From Virgibacillus sp. MSJ-26 (GTDB lineage: Bacteria > Bacillota > Bacilli > Bacillales > Amphibacillaceae), in contig NZ_JAHLPW010000004.1 in NCBI RefSeq assembly GCF_018918075.1, positions 62,001 to 126,000 of the forward strand: 64,000 bases of DNA, read 5' to 3'. Of the stretch, positions 26,515 through 35,491 are shown piece by piece. The notes beneath the pieces were generated by a model. It was not told where the DNA came from and searched no databases. It was given only the letters and a program-made list of their open reading frames with translations. Position 1 is the stretch's first letter; each line of letters starts with the position of its first letter. The position numbers and the translations under genes are program-made.

Positions 26515-26690
26515 TCACCCCGGAAATGAAATCGACAAGTACTGGCAGGTCTCCTGGCTCGCGCATCAAACCTACTAGGAACCTTCCCGTATCATGAAAC
26601 TTTCATGATGATACAGTGGTTTATCCGTTCGTTAGCACTTACAGTTGGGGGGACAGCTTCAGAATTACACTGAATTCCCTTTTAAAACAT
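26515..26690 (-). promoter_or_regulatory. Cobalamin (AdoCbl) riboswitch
   Basis: Read on the minus strand, the leader has the expected order: AAAGGGAATTCAGTG, the core GCTGTCCCCCCAACTGTAAG, a variable arm, then the B12-box AGCCAGGAGACCTGCC (complement of 26544-26559). Two terminators follow before nrdE. High cobalamin should stop transcription of this B12-independent RNR, as described for class I RNR genes in organisms that also have B12-dependent class II RNR. Confidence 0.95.
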
Positions 26691-26711
26691 GCTTTGTTAC
26701 CAACACTTGAA

Positions 26712-26757
26712 ACACTATATATAGTGTGTACATTATTATTTTTCCTATATATTGTAG
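26712..26757. promoter_or_regulatory. Tandem NrdR boxes
   Basis: Box 1, ACACTATATATAGTGT (26712-26727), is a perfect palindrome and matches the NrdR consensus acaCwAtATaTwGtgt. Box 2 (26742-26757) keeps the core CTATATATTG. The cores are 30 bp apart, about three helical turns, close to the usual spacing of paired NrdR sites. NrdR represses RNR genes when dATP is high. Confidence 0.88.
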
Positions 26758-26801
26758 ATTAAGCCTAACATATGTAACTATCATTTTCAAATTTTTAATT
26801 A

Positions 26802-27707
26802 CTAGTTTTGAAAATCCTCGAGTCGACGGAAAAACTGTACTAGAAAATCATAAAACACTTCTTCAGTCGGAAGCAAGTCTCGCCCCTTTGCTTTGATGAC
26901 ACCAACGGTTCGAGTGACTTCAGGATCAACAATAGGTATACGAACAGTCGTCCGAGGGATACTATCAAATAATGTGATTTCAGGAACCAATGAAACACCA
27001 AGACCGGCAGATACAAGTCCTTTAATAGAATCAATATCCCTTCCTTCAAAAGATACAGTAGGCTGAAACCCTTGCTGTGCGCATGCATCAACAGCAAGAT
27101 CTCTTAATACATACCCTTTTGGGAACATTACAAACGCATCATTCTGCAATTGACCAACCGTTAATGATCTTCTCCTAGCTAATGGGTGACTTGAAGGAAG
27201 TAAAGCTATAAGCCTTTCGGTAAATAAGATTTTTGTTGTTAATTTTCTCTTATTTTGCGGAATTGGGCCAAGGACTGCTAAATTTATATCTCCTCGAACA
27301 ACAGAATCAATTAAGTCATGATAAGACCCTTGATTTAAATTAAAATTAACATCAGGATACTCTTCGCGAAAGGCTGAAATGGCATTAGGTAAAATATATG
27401 AAGCCAAGCTACTTGGAAAACCAACTCGAACAGTTCCTCTTTGCGGATCAGTATATTCTTCAACAACTTGCTTAGCATGGTTAATAACTTGAATAGCTTC
27501 TTCCATATGATCCAAAAAGATTCTACCTATTGGGGTTAACCTGACATTACGTCCTTCCCGGATGAATAAATCGACCCCAAGCTCAGCTTCTAAGTTGAAA
27601 ATCTGACGGCTAATTGCCGACTGAGCCACATGAAGCGCGTTAGCCGCATCTGTCACATGTTCTCTCTTGGCAACTTCAATAAAATATATAATTTGTCTTA
27701 ACTCCAT
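26802..27707 (-). CDS. gltC: LysR family regulator, GltC-like
   Basis: A 301-residue LysR-type regulator. The N-terminal wHTH (MELRQIIYFIEVAKREHVTDAANALHVAQSAISRQI, quoted here as two parts: residues 1-20 and 21-36) is followed by the substrate-binding-like effector domain with RGTVRVGFPSSLASYILP and LVSAGLGVSLVPE. The whole length is closely similar to B. subtilis GltC, which activates glutamate synthase genes gltAB and is inhibited by glutamate dehydrogenase. Here the divergent neighbour is a glutamate dehydrogenase gene, not gltA. The symbol is by similarity; the target may differ. Starts 7 bases after a GGAGCGGG-like site. Confidence 0.82.
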   Translation of the reverse strand: MELRQIIYFIEVAKREHVTDAANALHVAQSAISRQIFNLEAELGVDLFIREGRNVRLTPIGRIFLDHMEEAIQVINHAKQVVEEYTDPQRGTVRVGFPSSLASYILPNAISAFREEYPDVNFNLNQGSYHDLIDSVVRGDINLAVLGPIPQNKRKLTTKILFTERLIALLPSSHPLARRRSLTVGQLQNDAFVMFPKGYVLRDLAVDACAQQGFQPTVSFEGRDIDSIKGLVSAGLGVSLVPEITLFDSIPRTTVRIPIVDPEVTRTVGVIKAKGRDLLPTEEVFYDFLVQFFRRLEDFQN

Positions 27708-29398
<1,691 letters not shown>

Positions 29399-29419
29399 TA
29401 CAGATAGATGATCTATATA

Positions 29420-29456
29420 AACATGGTTTTCACTCAAAGTGAAACCATGTTTTTTA
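29420..29456 (+). terminator. Terminator of gdhA
   Basis: Stem 29420-29434 with 29438-29451 (AACATGGTTT...), one bulge, followed by TTTTTT. Confidence 0.85.
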
Positions 29457-29521
29457 ATGACATTTCAATTGATGTGTTCAACTTTGACTTCTATTTTTAC
29501 TATTTAGGAGGAGTGATTAGA

Positions 29522-30244
29522 TTGAATAAACTTACTGATCTATTAAAGTCGTCAAGGCATACTGTCGTTTTCACGGGAGCTGGTATGTCTACCGAGAGTG
29601 GGCTGCCCGACTTCCGCTCACCGTCACGGGGATTATGGGCTAGATTTAATCCAGATGAACTTGCAAATATTGATGCATTGGAAACAAATCAAGATGAATT
29701 CTTGGAATTCTATCGTTATCGTTTAAATGACATAAAAGACATTAGCCCACATGAAGGTCACTATATTTTAGCTGAATGGGAGAAGGAAGGTTTAATCGAT
29801 GGTATTGTGACACAAAATGTTGATGGATTCCACCATGATGCTGGAAGTGAAAACGTTATGGAAATCCACGGGACATTCAGATCCCTCTATTGCCATGATT
29901 GTGGTAAGGAACAGGATCATGAGGCCTATCGAGAAGGTGCTGTGCACTGTTCTTGTGGTGGACCCATCCGTCCAGGGATCGTTCTATTTGGCGAAACATT
30001 ACCACAGGACACTTTTTTAAAAGCAGAAGAAATAACGATGCAAGCTGATTTATTCATCGTACTAGGATCATCACTCTCTGTCACACCAGCCAATATGTTT
30101 CCTATGTTAGCAGAACAAAACGGTGCTAATCTCGTCATCGTCAATCGCGAACCAACACCATTCGACTCTCACGCAACATGCGTTATCCAAGACACAGGAA
30201 TTAGAGACGTTTTAATGGAAACAAATCAAATTTTAAAAAGTTAA
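29522..30244 (+). CDS. NAD-dependent protein deacylase, sirtuin
   Basis: About 240 residues, Sir2 family, the size of B. subtilis SrtN. The NAD-binding motif FTGAGMSTESGLPDFR (17-32), TQNVDGFH (97-104), catalytic His116 (EIHGTF) and a four-Cys zinc site (Cys124, Cys127, Cys143, Cys145) are all present. Removes acetyl groups from lysines with NAD+ use. I chose the TTG at 29522, which has GGAGGAG nine bases upstream; the frame is open further up but crosses the gdhA terminator. Single gene with a terminator after it. Confidence 0.93.
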   Translation: MNKLTDLLKSSRHTVVFTGAGMSTESGLPDFRSPSRGLWARFNPDELANIDALETNQDEFLEFYRYRLNDIKDISPHEGHYILAEWEKEGLIDGIVTQNVDGFHHDAGSENVMEIHGTFRSLYCHDCGKEQDHEAYREGAVHCSCGGPIRPGIVLFGETLPQDTFLKAEEITMQADLFIVLGSSLSVTPANMFPMLAEQNGANLVIVNREPTPFDSHATCVIQDTGIRDVLMETNQILKS

Positions 30245-30262
30245 TAACCTTTGCTCCACAAA

Positions 30263-30309
30263 AAAAGGCCACATAACCTAACCATTAACAATAAGGTTAT
30301 GTGCCTTTT
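30263..30309 (+). terminator. Terminator of the sirtuin gene
   Basis: AAAAGGCCACATAACCT (30263-30279) / AGGTTATGTGCCTTTT (30294-30309), one bulge; A-run before and T-run after, so it could work both ways. Confidence 0.85.
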
Positions 30310-30394
30310 ACAGTACTATCGTATTTATTAAGTTAAACTAATTCACATAATCCATAAACTGTGCAGTAACTAACGGACTGCATTCAAAGCAAGC

Positions 30395-30830
30395 GTAATC
30401 GCGACCGTCTGGAATCGCTCCGGCGGATGCTTTCCGCGGGCACGGCTTCAGCCTCCTCGAGAAAACCACTCTGCGGGGTCTTCAGGCACGTGGGACTGCA
30501 CTATCGTTCGCCCCATCGAAGACCATTTGCTATTTCCGCAAGAGTCACCGCCCTGCGCTCACCCAGACTATTAAAGTCATTTGTTTCAGTTATAAGATTA
30601 TTCTTTACAATGATAGTACGCTGAAAACAGCGAAGGAAAAACGCAGAGACTCCTGGGGCTGCAGCAAGCTTCGCCCCACCGAAAATCTTTGTGGGAGCTA
30701 ATGTTTTCGGTGGGACGAGCATTTAGCGCAGTCCCAGAGGCCTAGATGAGACCCCGCAGAGCGTAGCTCGAGGAGGCTCATCAGCCGCCCACGGAAAGCG
30801 TAGCGTTTTTTCCGTAGCGAGGGTGTTATC
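30395..30830. repeat. GC-rich composite palindromic repeat
   Basis: Fills most of a 674-base gap. Two arms face each other: GCCTCCTCGAG (30451-30461) pairs with CTCGAGGAGGC (30767-30777), and CTCTGCGGGGTC (30469-30480) with GACCCCGCAGAG (30750-30761), with a CTTTCCG / CGGAAAG pair outside. In between lie two same-way copies of TTCGCCCCA(T/C)CGAA and an 11-bp hairpin, CCCACCGAAAA (30675-30685) / TTTTCGGTGGG (30704-30714). The arms match the common Bacillaceae repeat type with GACCCCGCAGAG and GAGGAGGCTC. Frames crossing it are not credible genes. Confidence 0.85.
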
Positions 30831-30918
30831 ACCTACTTTAACAGAGCGGAAAGAAAGCAACTATGTCGCAGTTTATATCAACCGCATTTGAGTTAAAAGA
30901 TATAATATTTTAATTACA

Positions 30919-31713
30919 TTAACCTAAAACAGCGCGATCATCTTCGAATTGTTCTCCGCGAATACGTTGGAATTCTTTTAGTAAGTCTTCAATAGACAAC
31001 TGTTTCTTTTCTTCCCCGTGAATATCCAAAATGATTTGACCCTTATCCATCATGATTAATCGGTCACCTAAGTCAAGCGCTTGTTGCATATTATGGGTTA
31101 CCATCAAAGTGGTTAAACCGAATTCTTCGATCACTTCTTTAGTCAATGCAGTAATTAACTCAGCACGAGATGGATCAAGTGCAGCCGTATGTTCATCAAG
31201 CAAGAGAATATCAGGATCAGTAAAGGTTGCCATTAGCAAGGAGAGAGCTTGCCGTTCTCCACCTGAAAGAAGCCCCACTTTTGCTTTTAGACGATTTTCC
31301 AATCCTAAATTTAAAGTTTTTAAATAATCTTGAAAGAGTTCCTTTCTCTTCTTTGTGACTCCGAGCTTTAAACTCCTCTTTTTATTGCGGGTGTATGCCA
31401 TAGCTAGGTTTTCTTCAATTGTCATGGAAGGAGCCGTTCCCGCCATCGGATCTTGGAAAACACGACCAATTAAAGCTGATCGTTTATATTCAGGCAACGT
31501 CTGAACCTGTTTTTTATTAATGTAGATATCTCCAACGTCAGGGAATAAATTTCCTGAGACAACATTCATCAATGTTGATTTGCCGGCACCATTACTTCCA
31601 ATAACTGTGACAAATTCTCCTTCTCGTAAGTTTAAATTAATATTAAGCAAAGCCTTTTTCTCATCAAAGGTCCCTTCATTAAACGTCATTGATACATCTC
31701 TTAAACGAAGCAT
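30919..31713 (-). CDS. ABC transporter ATP-binding protein (PF04392-type system)
   Basis: A 264-residue ATPase with Walker A GSNGAGKST (38-46), signature LSGGERQAL, Walker B ILLLDEHTAALDP and switch His in VTHN. It has DEH in place of the usual DEP after Walker B, seen in this branch. Third gene of a substrate-binding protein, permease, ATPase operon, beginning 3 bases after the permease gene. Energises uptake across the cytoplasmic membrane. Related streptococcal systems include TrpXYZ for tryptophan, but there is no T-box here, so the substrate is open. Confidence 0.88.
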   Translation of the reverse strand: MLRLRDVSMTFNEGTFDEKKALLNINLNLREGEFVTVIGSNGAGKSTLMNVVSGNLFPDVGDIYINKKQVQTLPEYKRSALIGRVFQDPMAGTAPSMTIEENLAMAYTRNKKRSLKLGVTKKRKELFQDYLKTLNLGLENRLKAKVGLLSGGERQALSLLMATFTDPDILLLDEHTAALDPSRAELITALTKEVIEEFGLTTLMVTHNMQQALDLGDRLIMMDKGQIILDIHGEEKKQLSIEDLLKEFQRIRGEQFEDDRAVLG

Positions 31714-31716
31714 TAT

Positions 31717-32700
31717 TTATACCTCACCTGCCCGTTGCTTTTTTAAGATTGCTTGCTTTTCCAATCGTCGCTTTTTCTCTTTACGAGTACTCATTATTTT
31801 AGGAGCAACTAAAGCGGCTATCACTATAACAGCAGTAATCATTTTCATGTCCCCGGTTTCCAAGAAATCAACACGTAAGGCTAGAGTCACGACCATACGA
31901 TAAATGATTGCTCCACCAATCACAGCTAAAGTGATTCTTGGAATTGTCTTTTTACCGAATAATGCCTCTCCAATGATAACAGAAGCAAGGCCAATAATAA
32001 TCATTCCGACTCCCATCTGGGCATCAGCAAAACCTCCTAATTGAGCAATCAATCCTCCAGATAATGCTACGAGCGCATTTGAAATTCCAATGCCAAGTAT
32101 AATCAAAGTATCGGTATTAGCTGAGAAGCTGCGAATCATCTTGATATTATCACCTGTTGCTCTTAAAGCGAGTCCGATATCTGTTTTCAAAAAGTAATCT
32201 ATCAAGAGCTTAATCGCTAAAGTTATGAAGATCATCATGATAACAATTGACCAAGTTTTGGGCAGGCCAGTTACCCCAAGTGATGATAAACCATTATTGA
32301 CAAACGTATCGATACTTTGAATGAAAGACTTTGATTCTACCTGCTTAAAAAGAGTTGTGTCACTCAATGAGATATTAGATTTGCCCATTATTCTCAAATT
32401 AATGGAATAAAGGGCAATCATCATTAAAATCCCAGATAATAAAGCGTTTATTTTACCCTTTGTATGGAGAATACCTGTTATACAACCTGCAATAAATCCT
32501 GCTACAGCAGCAAAGAGACTAGCCAATACTGGAGGAACACCGTTAACAATCATAACAACTGCTACAGCAGCTCCGGTTACAAAGCTTCCGTCTACAGTTA
32601 AATCTGGAAAGTCTAGTACGCGAAATGATAAGTAGACACCTAGAGCCATAATAGCATAGATGATACCTGATTCAACGGCACCAAATAAAGCATAAAACAT
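31717..32700 (-). CDS. ABC transporter permease, branched-chain-permease fold
   Basis: A 327-residue membrane protein with about nine helices. The N-terminal block GAVESGIIYAIMALGVYLSFRVLDFPDLTVDGSF is typical of the BPD_transp_2-like permeases that pair with PF04392 binding proteins. A conserved cytoplasmic loop LRATGDNIKMIRS probably contacts the ATPase. The C-terminus is strongly basic (RKEKKRRLEKQAILKKQRAG). Middle gene of the operon, 57 bases after the binding-protein gene. Confidence 0.88.
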   Translation of the reverse strand: MFYALFGAVESGIIYAIMALGVYLSFRVLDFPDLTVDGSFVTGAAVAVVMIVNGVPPVLASLFAAVAGFIAGCITGILHTKGKINALLSGILMMIALYSINLRIMGKSNISLSDTTLFKQVESKSFIQSIDTFVNNGLSSLGVTGLPKTWSIVIMMIFITLAIKLLIDYFLKTDIGLALRATGDNIKMIRSFSANTDTLIILGIGISNALVALSGGLIAQLGGFADAQMGVGMIIIGLASVIIGEALFGKKTIPRITLAVIGGAIIYRMVVTLALRVDFLETGDMKMITAVIVIAALVAPKIMSTRKEKKRRLEKQAILKKQRAGEV

Positions 32701-32757
32701 AAGATTCTCCTTCCTGCCAAACTGTATATTTTAACTTTTTAAAACACTATTAGCATA

Positions 32758-33741
32758 TTATTCTGATTCAGTCTCAACAAATTCCGCATCATCCCAATCT
32801 TCATCCCACTCAATTCCCTGTTCTTCTGCCGCTTCTTTATTAATAAACATTTCAATCTCAGGTGGGTATTCAACAGACATGTCTTCTGGACTGTCTTCAT
32901 CTGTTAAAATATCTACTGCCATTTCACCTGTCCGGTAGCCAATTGAATAATAATCTATGCCGTAGGTAGCGAACCCACCTTTGGCAAGTGAATCTGGTTC
33001 ACCTACGATGAGAGGTATTTCCTGATCATTGGCCACACCAACAACACTATCAAGAGCAGAAACAACCGTATTATCCGTTATTATATAAATAACATCTGCT
33101 TCATCTACAATTGTAGAGGTTGCTTGCTGTACCTCAGCAGATGTAGATACTGTGCGTTCAGTAAATTCAAGATTTGTATTTTCAGCCGCCTCTTGTACTG
33201 CTTCTATTTGAGCGACTGAATTTTGCTCTCCTGAATTATAAACCAATCCAACTGTCGCATTATTAAAATATTTATCGATAAAGTTCACTGTTTCTTTGAT
33301 AGCATCAGGATGCAAATCAACAACCCCAGTAATATTTTCTCCTGCAGCATCCATATCCTCTACCAATTCAGCCCCAACAGCATCGGTTACAGAAGTAAAG
33401 ACAATCGGAATATCTCCTGTAGCATTTTTTGCACTTTGGGCACTTGGCGTTGCATTAGCAAAAATAAGGTCAACCCCATCTGCAACAAAGTTGTCCGCAA
33501 TGGGTTTTACATTATTTTGATCGCCCTGTGCATTCTGATAATCATATTCGACCTCCACCTCAGCATCTGCTAATGCATCCTGAAAGCCTTCATAGGCTCG
33601 ATCAAGTGATGGGTGCTCGACAAACTGCGTGACACCTATCTTAAACTTATTTCCATCTCCACTTGCTTCATCTGAATCACATGCCAGTAATACTAGCATG
33701 CTAAGGAGAATAATCCCCATGACTTGTAGCCTTTTTTTCAA
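32758..33741 (-). CDS. ABC transporter substrate-binding lipoprotein (PF04392)
   Basis: A 327-residue lipoprotein: signal peptide with lipobox LLAC (Cys21) and a two-lobed binding domain (FKIGVTQFVEHPSLDRAYEGF; ANATPSAQSAKNATGDIPIVFTSVTDAVGAELV; GFATYGIDYYSIGYRTGEMAVDIL). These are the marks of the ABC_sub_bind family. Related members bind tryptophan or other amino acids; ligand unknown here. TTG start with GGAGG at good distance. First gene of the operon, driven by a clear sigma-A promoter at about 33.8 kb. Confidence 0.9.
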   Translation of the reverse strand: MKKRLQVMGIILLSMLVLLACDSDEASGDGNKFKIGVTQFVEHPSLDRAYEGFQDALADAEVEVEYDYQNAQGDQNNVKPIADNFVADGVDLIFANATPSAQSAKNATGDIPIVFTSVTDAVGAELVEDMDAAGENITGVVDLHPDAIKETVNFIDKYFNNATVGLVYNSGEQNSVAQIEAVQEAAENTNLEFTERTVSTSAEVQQATSTIVDEADVIYIITDNTVVSALDSVVGVANDQEIPLIVGEPDSLAKGGFATYGIDYYSIGYRTGEMAVDILTDEDSPEDMSVEYPPEIEMFINKEAAEEQGIEWDEDWDDAEFVETESE

Positions 33742-33781
33742 TGTCTTTTCCTCCTGTTTATATATTTAAAATTTTAAAAAA

Positions 33782-33864
33782 GTTAGCAAGAATTATACCA
33801 TACTAGGAAACTTAGTCAAGCACATTCTTAATGAATTGAAATAATCTTTTAAATTCTTGCTAAC
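33782..33864 (-). promoter_or_regulatory. Promoter of the ABC operon flanked by a 13-bp inverted repeat
   Basis: On the minus strand TTGACT (33819-33814), 16-base spacer, TATAAT (33797-33792). A perfect inverted repeat, GTTAGCAAGAATT (33782-33794) and AATTCTTGCTAAC (33852-33864), encloses it: one arm covers the -10 and start, the other lies upstream of the -35. Could be two operator half-sites that loop, or a hairpin relic. Confidence 0.65.
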
Positions 33865-34023
33865 TATTTACTATAAGATAATACTGAATAGACTATTTTC
33901 ATTTCCTTATATATGTGACACATTTGTGAAAATTATAGTTGCTTTGTATCCGCTGTCATGGTAGTATTCTCGGTAATAAAAAAGAAAATTTAAAAAATTC
34001 ATTATCGAAAGGAGAATTTATGA

Positions 34024-35307
34024 ATGCGTAAAGTAAAAAATCGGTGGTTCATTGCTGCTTCTGCAGTGGGAATCCATATTTCTATTGGATCAGCTTATGC
34101 TTGGAGCGTTTTCACAAACCCAATGGTCGATCAATTTGGTTGGGATACAACTCAAGTATCTTTTGCATTTAGTCTTGCCATTTTCTTTTTGGGGATGTCA
34201 GCGGCCTTTATGGGACGTTTTGTTGAAAGAAATGGTCCGCGTAAATCTGGTATGTTGTCTGCCCTTTTTTTTGGCGTAGGCGTGGCAGGTTCAGGTATTG
34301 CAACAATGCTTGGTTCATTGCCATTGCTTTATCTGTTTTACGGAGTTATTGGAGGAATTGGGCTGGGTATAGGCTATATTGCGCCTGTATCAACACTTGT
34401 TAAATGGTTCCCCGATCGACGCGGCTTAGCAACTGGACTAGCCATCATGGGTTTTGGTTTTGCTGCATTAATAAGTGGTCCTGCAGCTGCTGCATTAATT
34501 GATAGTGTTGGATTGAATGCAACCTTTTTTATCTTAGGTGGTATTTACTTTATCGTCATGACTGCCTCTGCTCAATATCTTGCACCACCGCCTGAAGGAT
34601 GGGTTCCTAAAGGGTTTGAAGAAGCAAAAGAAAATGGGACAAGCAAAATCAAGGAAGACTTATCCCAACTTACCGCTAACCAAGCGATTAAAACAAGACG
34701 TTTTTGGATGCTTTGGTTTATGCTTTTCATCAATATAACATGTGGAATCGCTATACTTGCTGTCGCTTCCCCAATGGCTCAGGAAATTACGGGTATGTCA
34801 GCGATTGCTGCTGCAGGCATGGTTGGTTTATTAGGATTATTTAATGGTGGAGGGCGTCTTGGATGGGCAGCCTTATCAGACTATATTGGCCGTCCAAATG
34901 TCTATACAGCCTTCTTTGTCATTCAAGTTGTTGCTTATTTCTTATTACCGATAACCACGAACGCATTTATGTTTCAAATTTTATTATTTGCTATTCTTAC
35001 CTGCTACGGTGGAGGATTTGCTTCTGTACCGGCATATATTGGCGACCTATTTGGAACAAAACAACTTGGTGCGATTCACGGCTATATTTTAACTGCTTGG
35101 GCAATGGCTGGTGTTGTTGGTCCCGTCCTTTTATCACTTATCTATGACACAACGCAGAGCTATAATTTAACATTAATTATATTTGGCGTCATGTTTGCTA
35201 TTGCTTTAGCTCTATCACTCTGGATTCGCGTAGATATCAAACGATTACAGACGGAAAAAGAAAAGGCACACAATCAACGCACAGTTAAAAAAGCAGTTAA
35301 AGTTTGA
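34024..35307 (+). CDS. OFA family MFS transporter
   Basis: A 427-residue, 12-helix protein of the oxalate/formate antiporter (OFA) branch: GSAYAWSVFTNPM near the start, GIGLGIGYIAPVSTLVKWFPDRRGLATG in helices 4-5 and the second-half motif GLFNGGGRLGWAALSDYIGR. Members exchange small carboxylates such as oxalate, formate or lactate. The start follows AAAGGAG. It precedes an FdhF/YdeP-like oxidoreductase and fdhD on the same strand, but a terminator-like hairpin separates them, so formate as substrate is only an inference. Confidence 0.87.
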   Translation: MRKVKNRWFIAASAVGIHISIGSAYAWSVFTNPMVDQFGWDTTQVSFAFSLAIFFLGMSAAFMGRFVERNGPRKSGMLSALFFGVGVAGSGIATMLGSLPLLYLFYGVIGGIGLGIGYIAPVSTLVKWFPDRRGLATGLAIMGFGFAALISGPAAAALIDSVGLNATFFILGGIYFIVMTASAQYLAPPPEGWVPKGFEEAKENGTSKIKEDLSQLTANQAIKTRRFWMLWFMLFINITCGIAILAVASPMAQEITGMSAIAAAGMVGLLGLFNGGGRLGWAALSDYIGRPNVYTAFFVIQVVAYFLLPITTNAFMFQILLFAILTCYGGGFASVPAYIGDLFGTKQLGAIHGYILTAWAMAGVVGPVLLSLIYDTTQSYNLTLIIFGVMFAIALALSLWIRVDIKRLQTEKEKAHNQRTVKKAVKV

Positions 35308-35332
35308 AAAATACTCATCGAACATTTTGAAA

Positions 35333-35384
35333 GGGGCCGCTATACGATATCCTAGTCTGATATAGTTGTTGCGGCCTGCTTTTT
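35333..35384 (+). terminator. Terminator of the OFA transporter gene
   Basis: GGCCGC (35335-35340) pairs with GCGGCC (35371-35376), with further partial pairing inside (GATATC / GATATA), then TGCTTTTT. Confidence 0.6.
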
Positions 35385-35491
35385 AAGCTATTATAGAGGA
35401 TGATGATTAACGTTTCATTCGTAAATTAGGAAGTTATTTTTCTAACTATTAAAAATATTTTATTTTTTATATTATAATGGAGGGGTGTTTC

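Noticed and set aside
30427-30722. Small ORFs inside the GC-rich palindromic region
   Set aside because: They lie within inverted repeats, overlap each other on opposite strands and have no ribosome sites.
33742-34023. Possible T-box leader before the PF04392 ABC operon, as in streptococcal trpXYZ
   Set aside because: The transcript start predicted by TTGACT/TATAAT leaves only about 45 bases before the start codon, and no T-box core or terminator is present.
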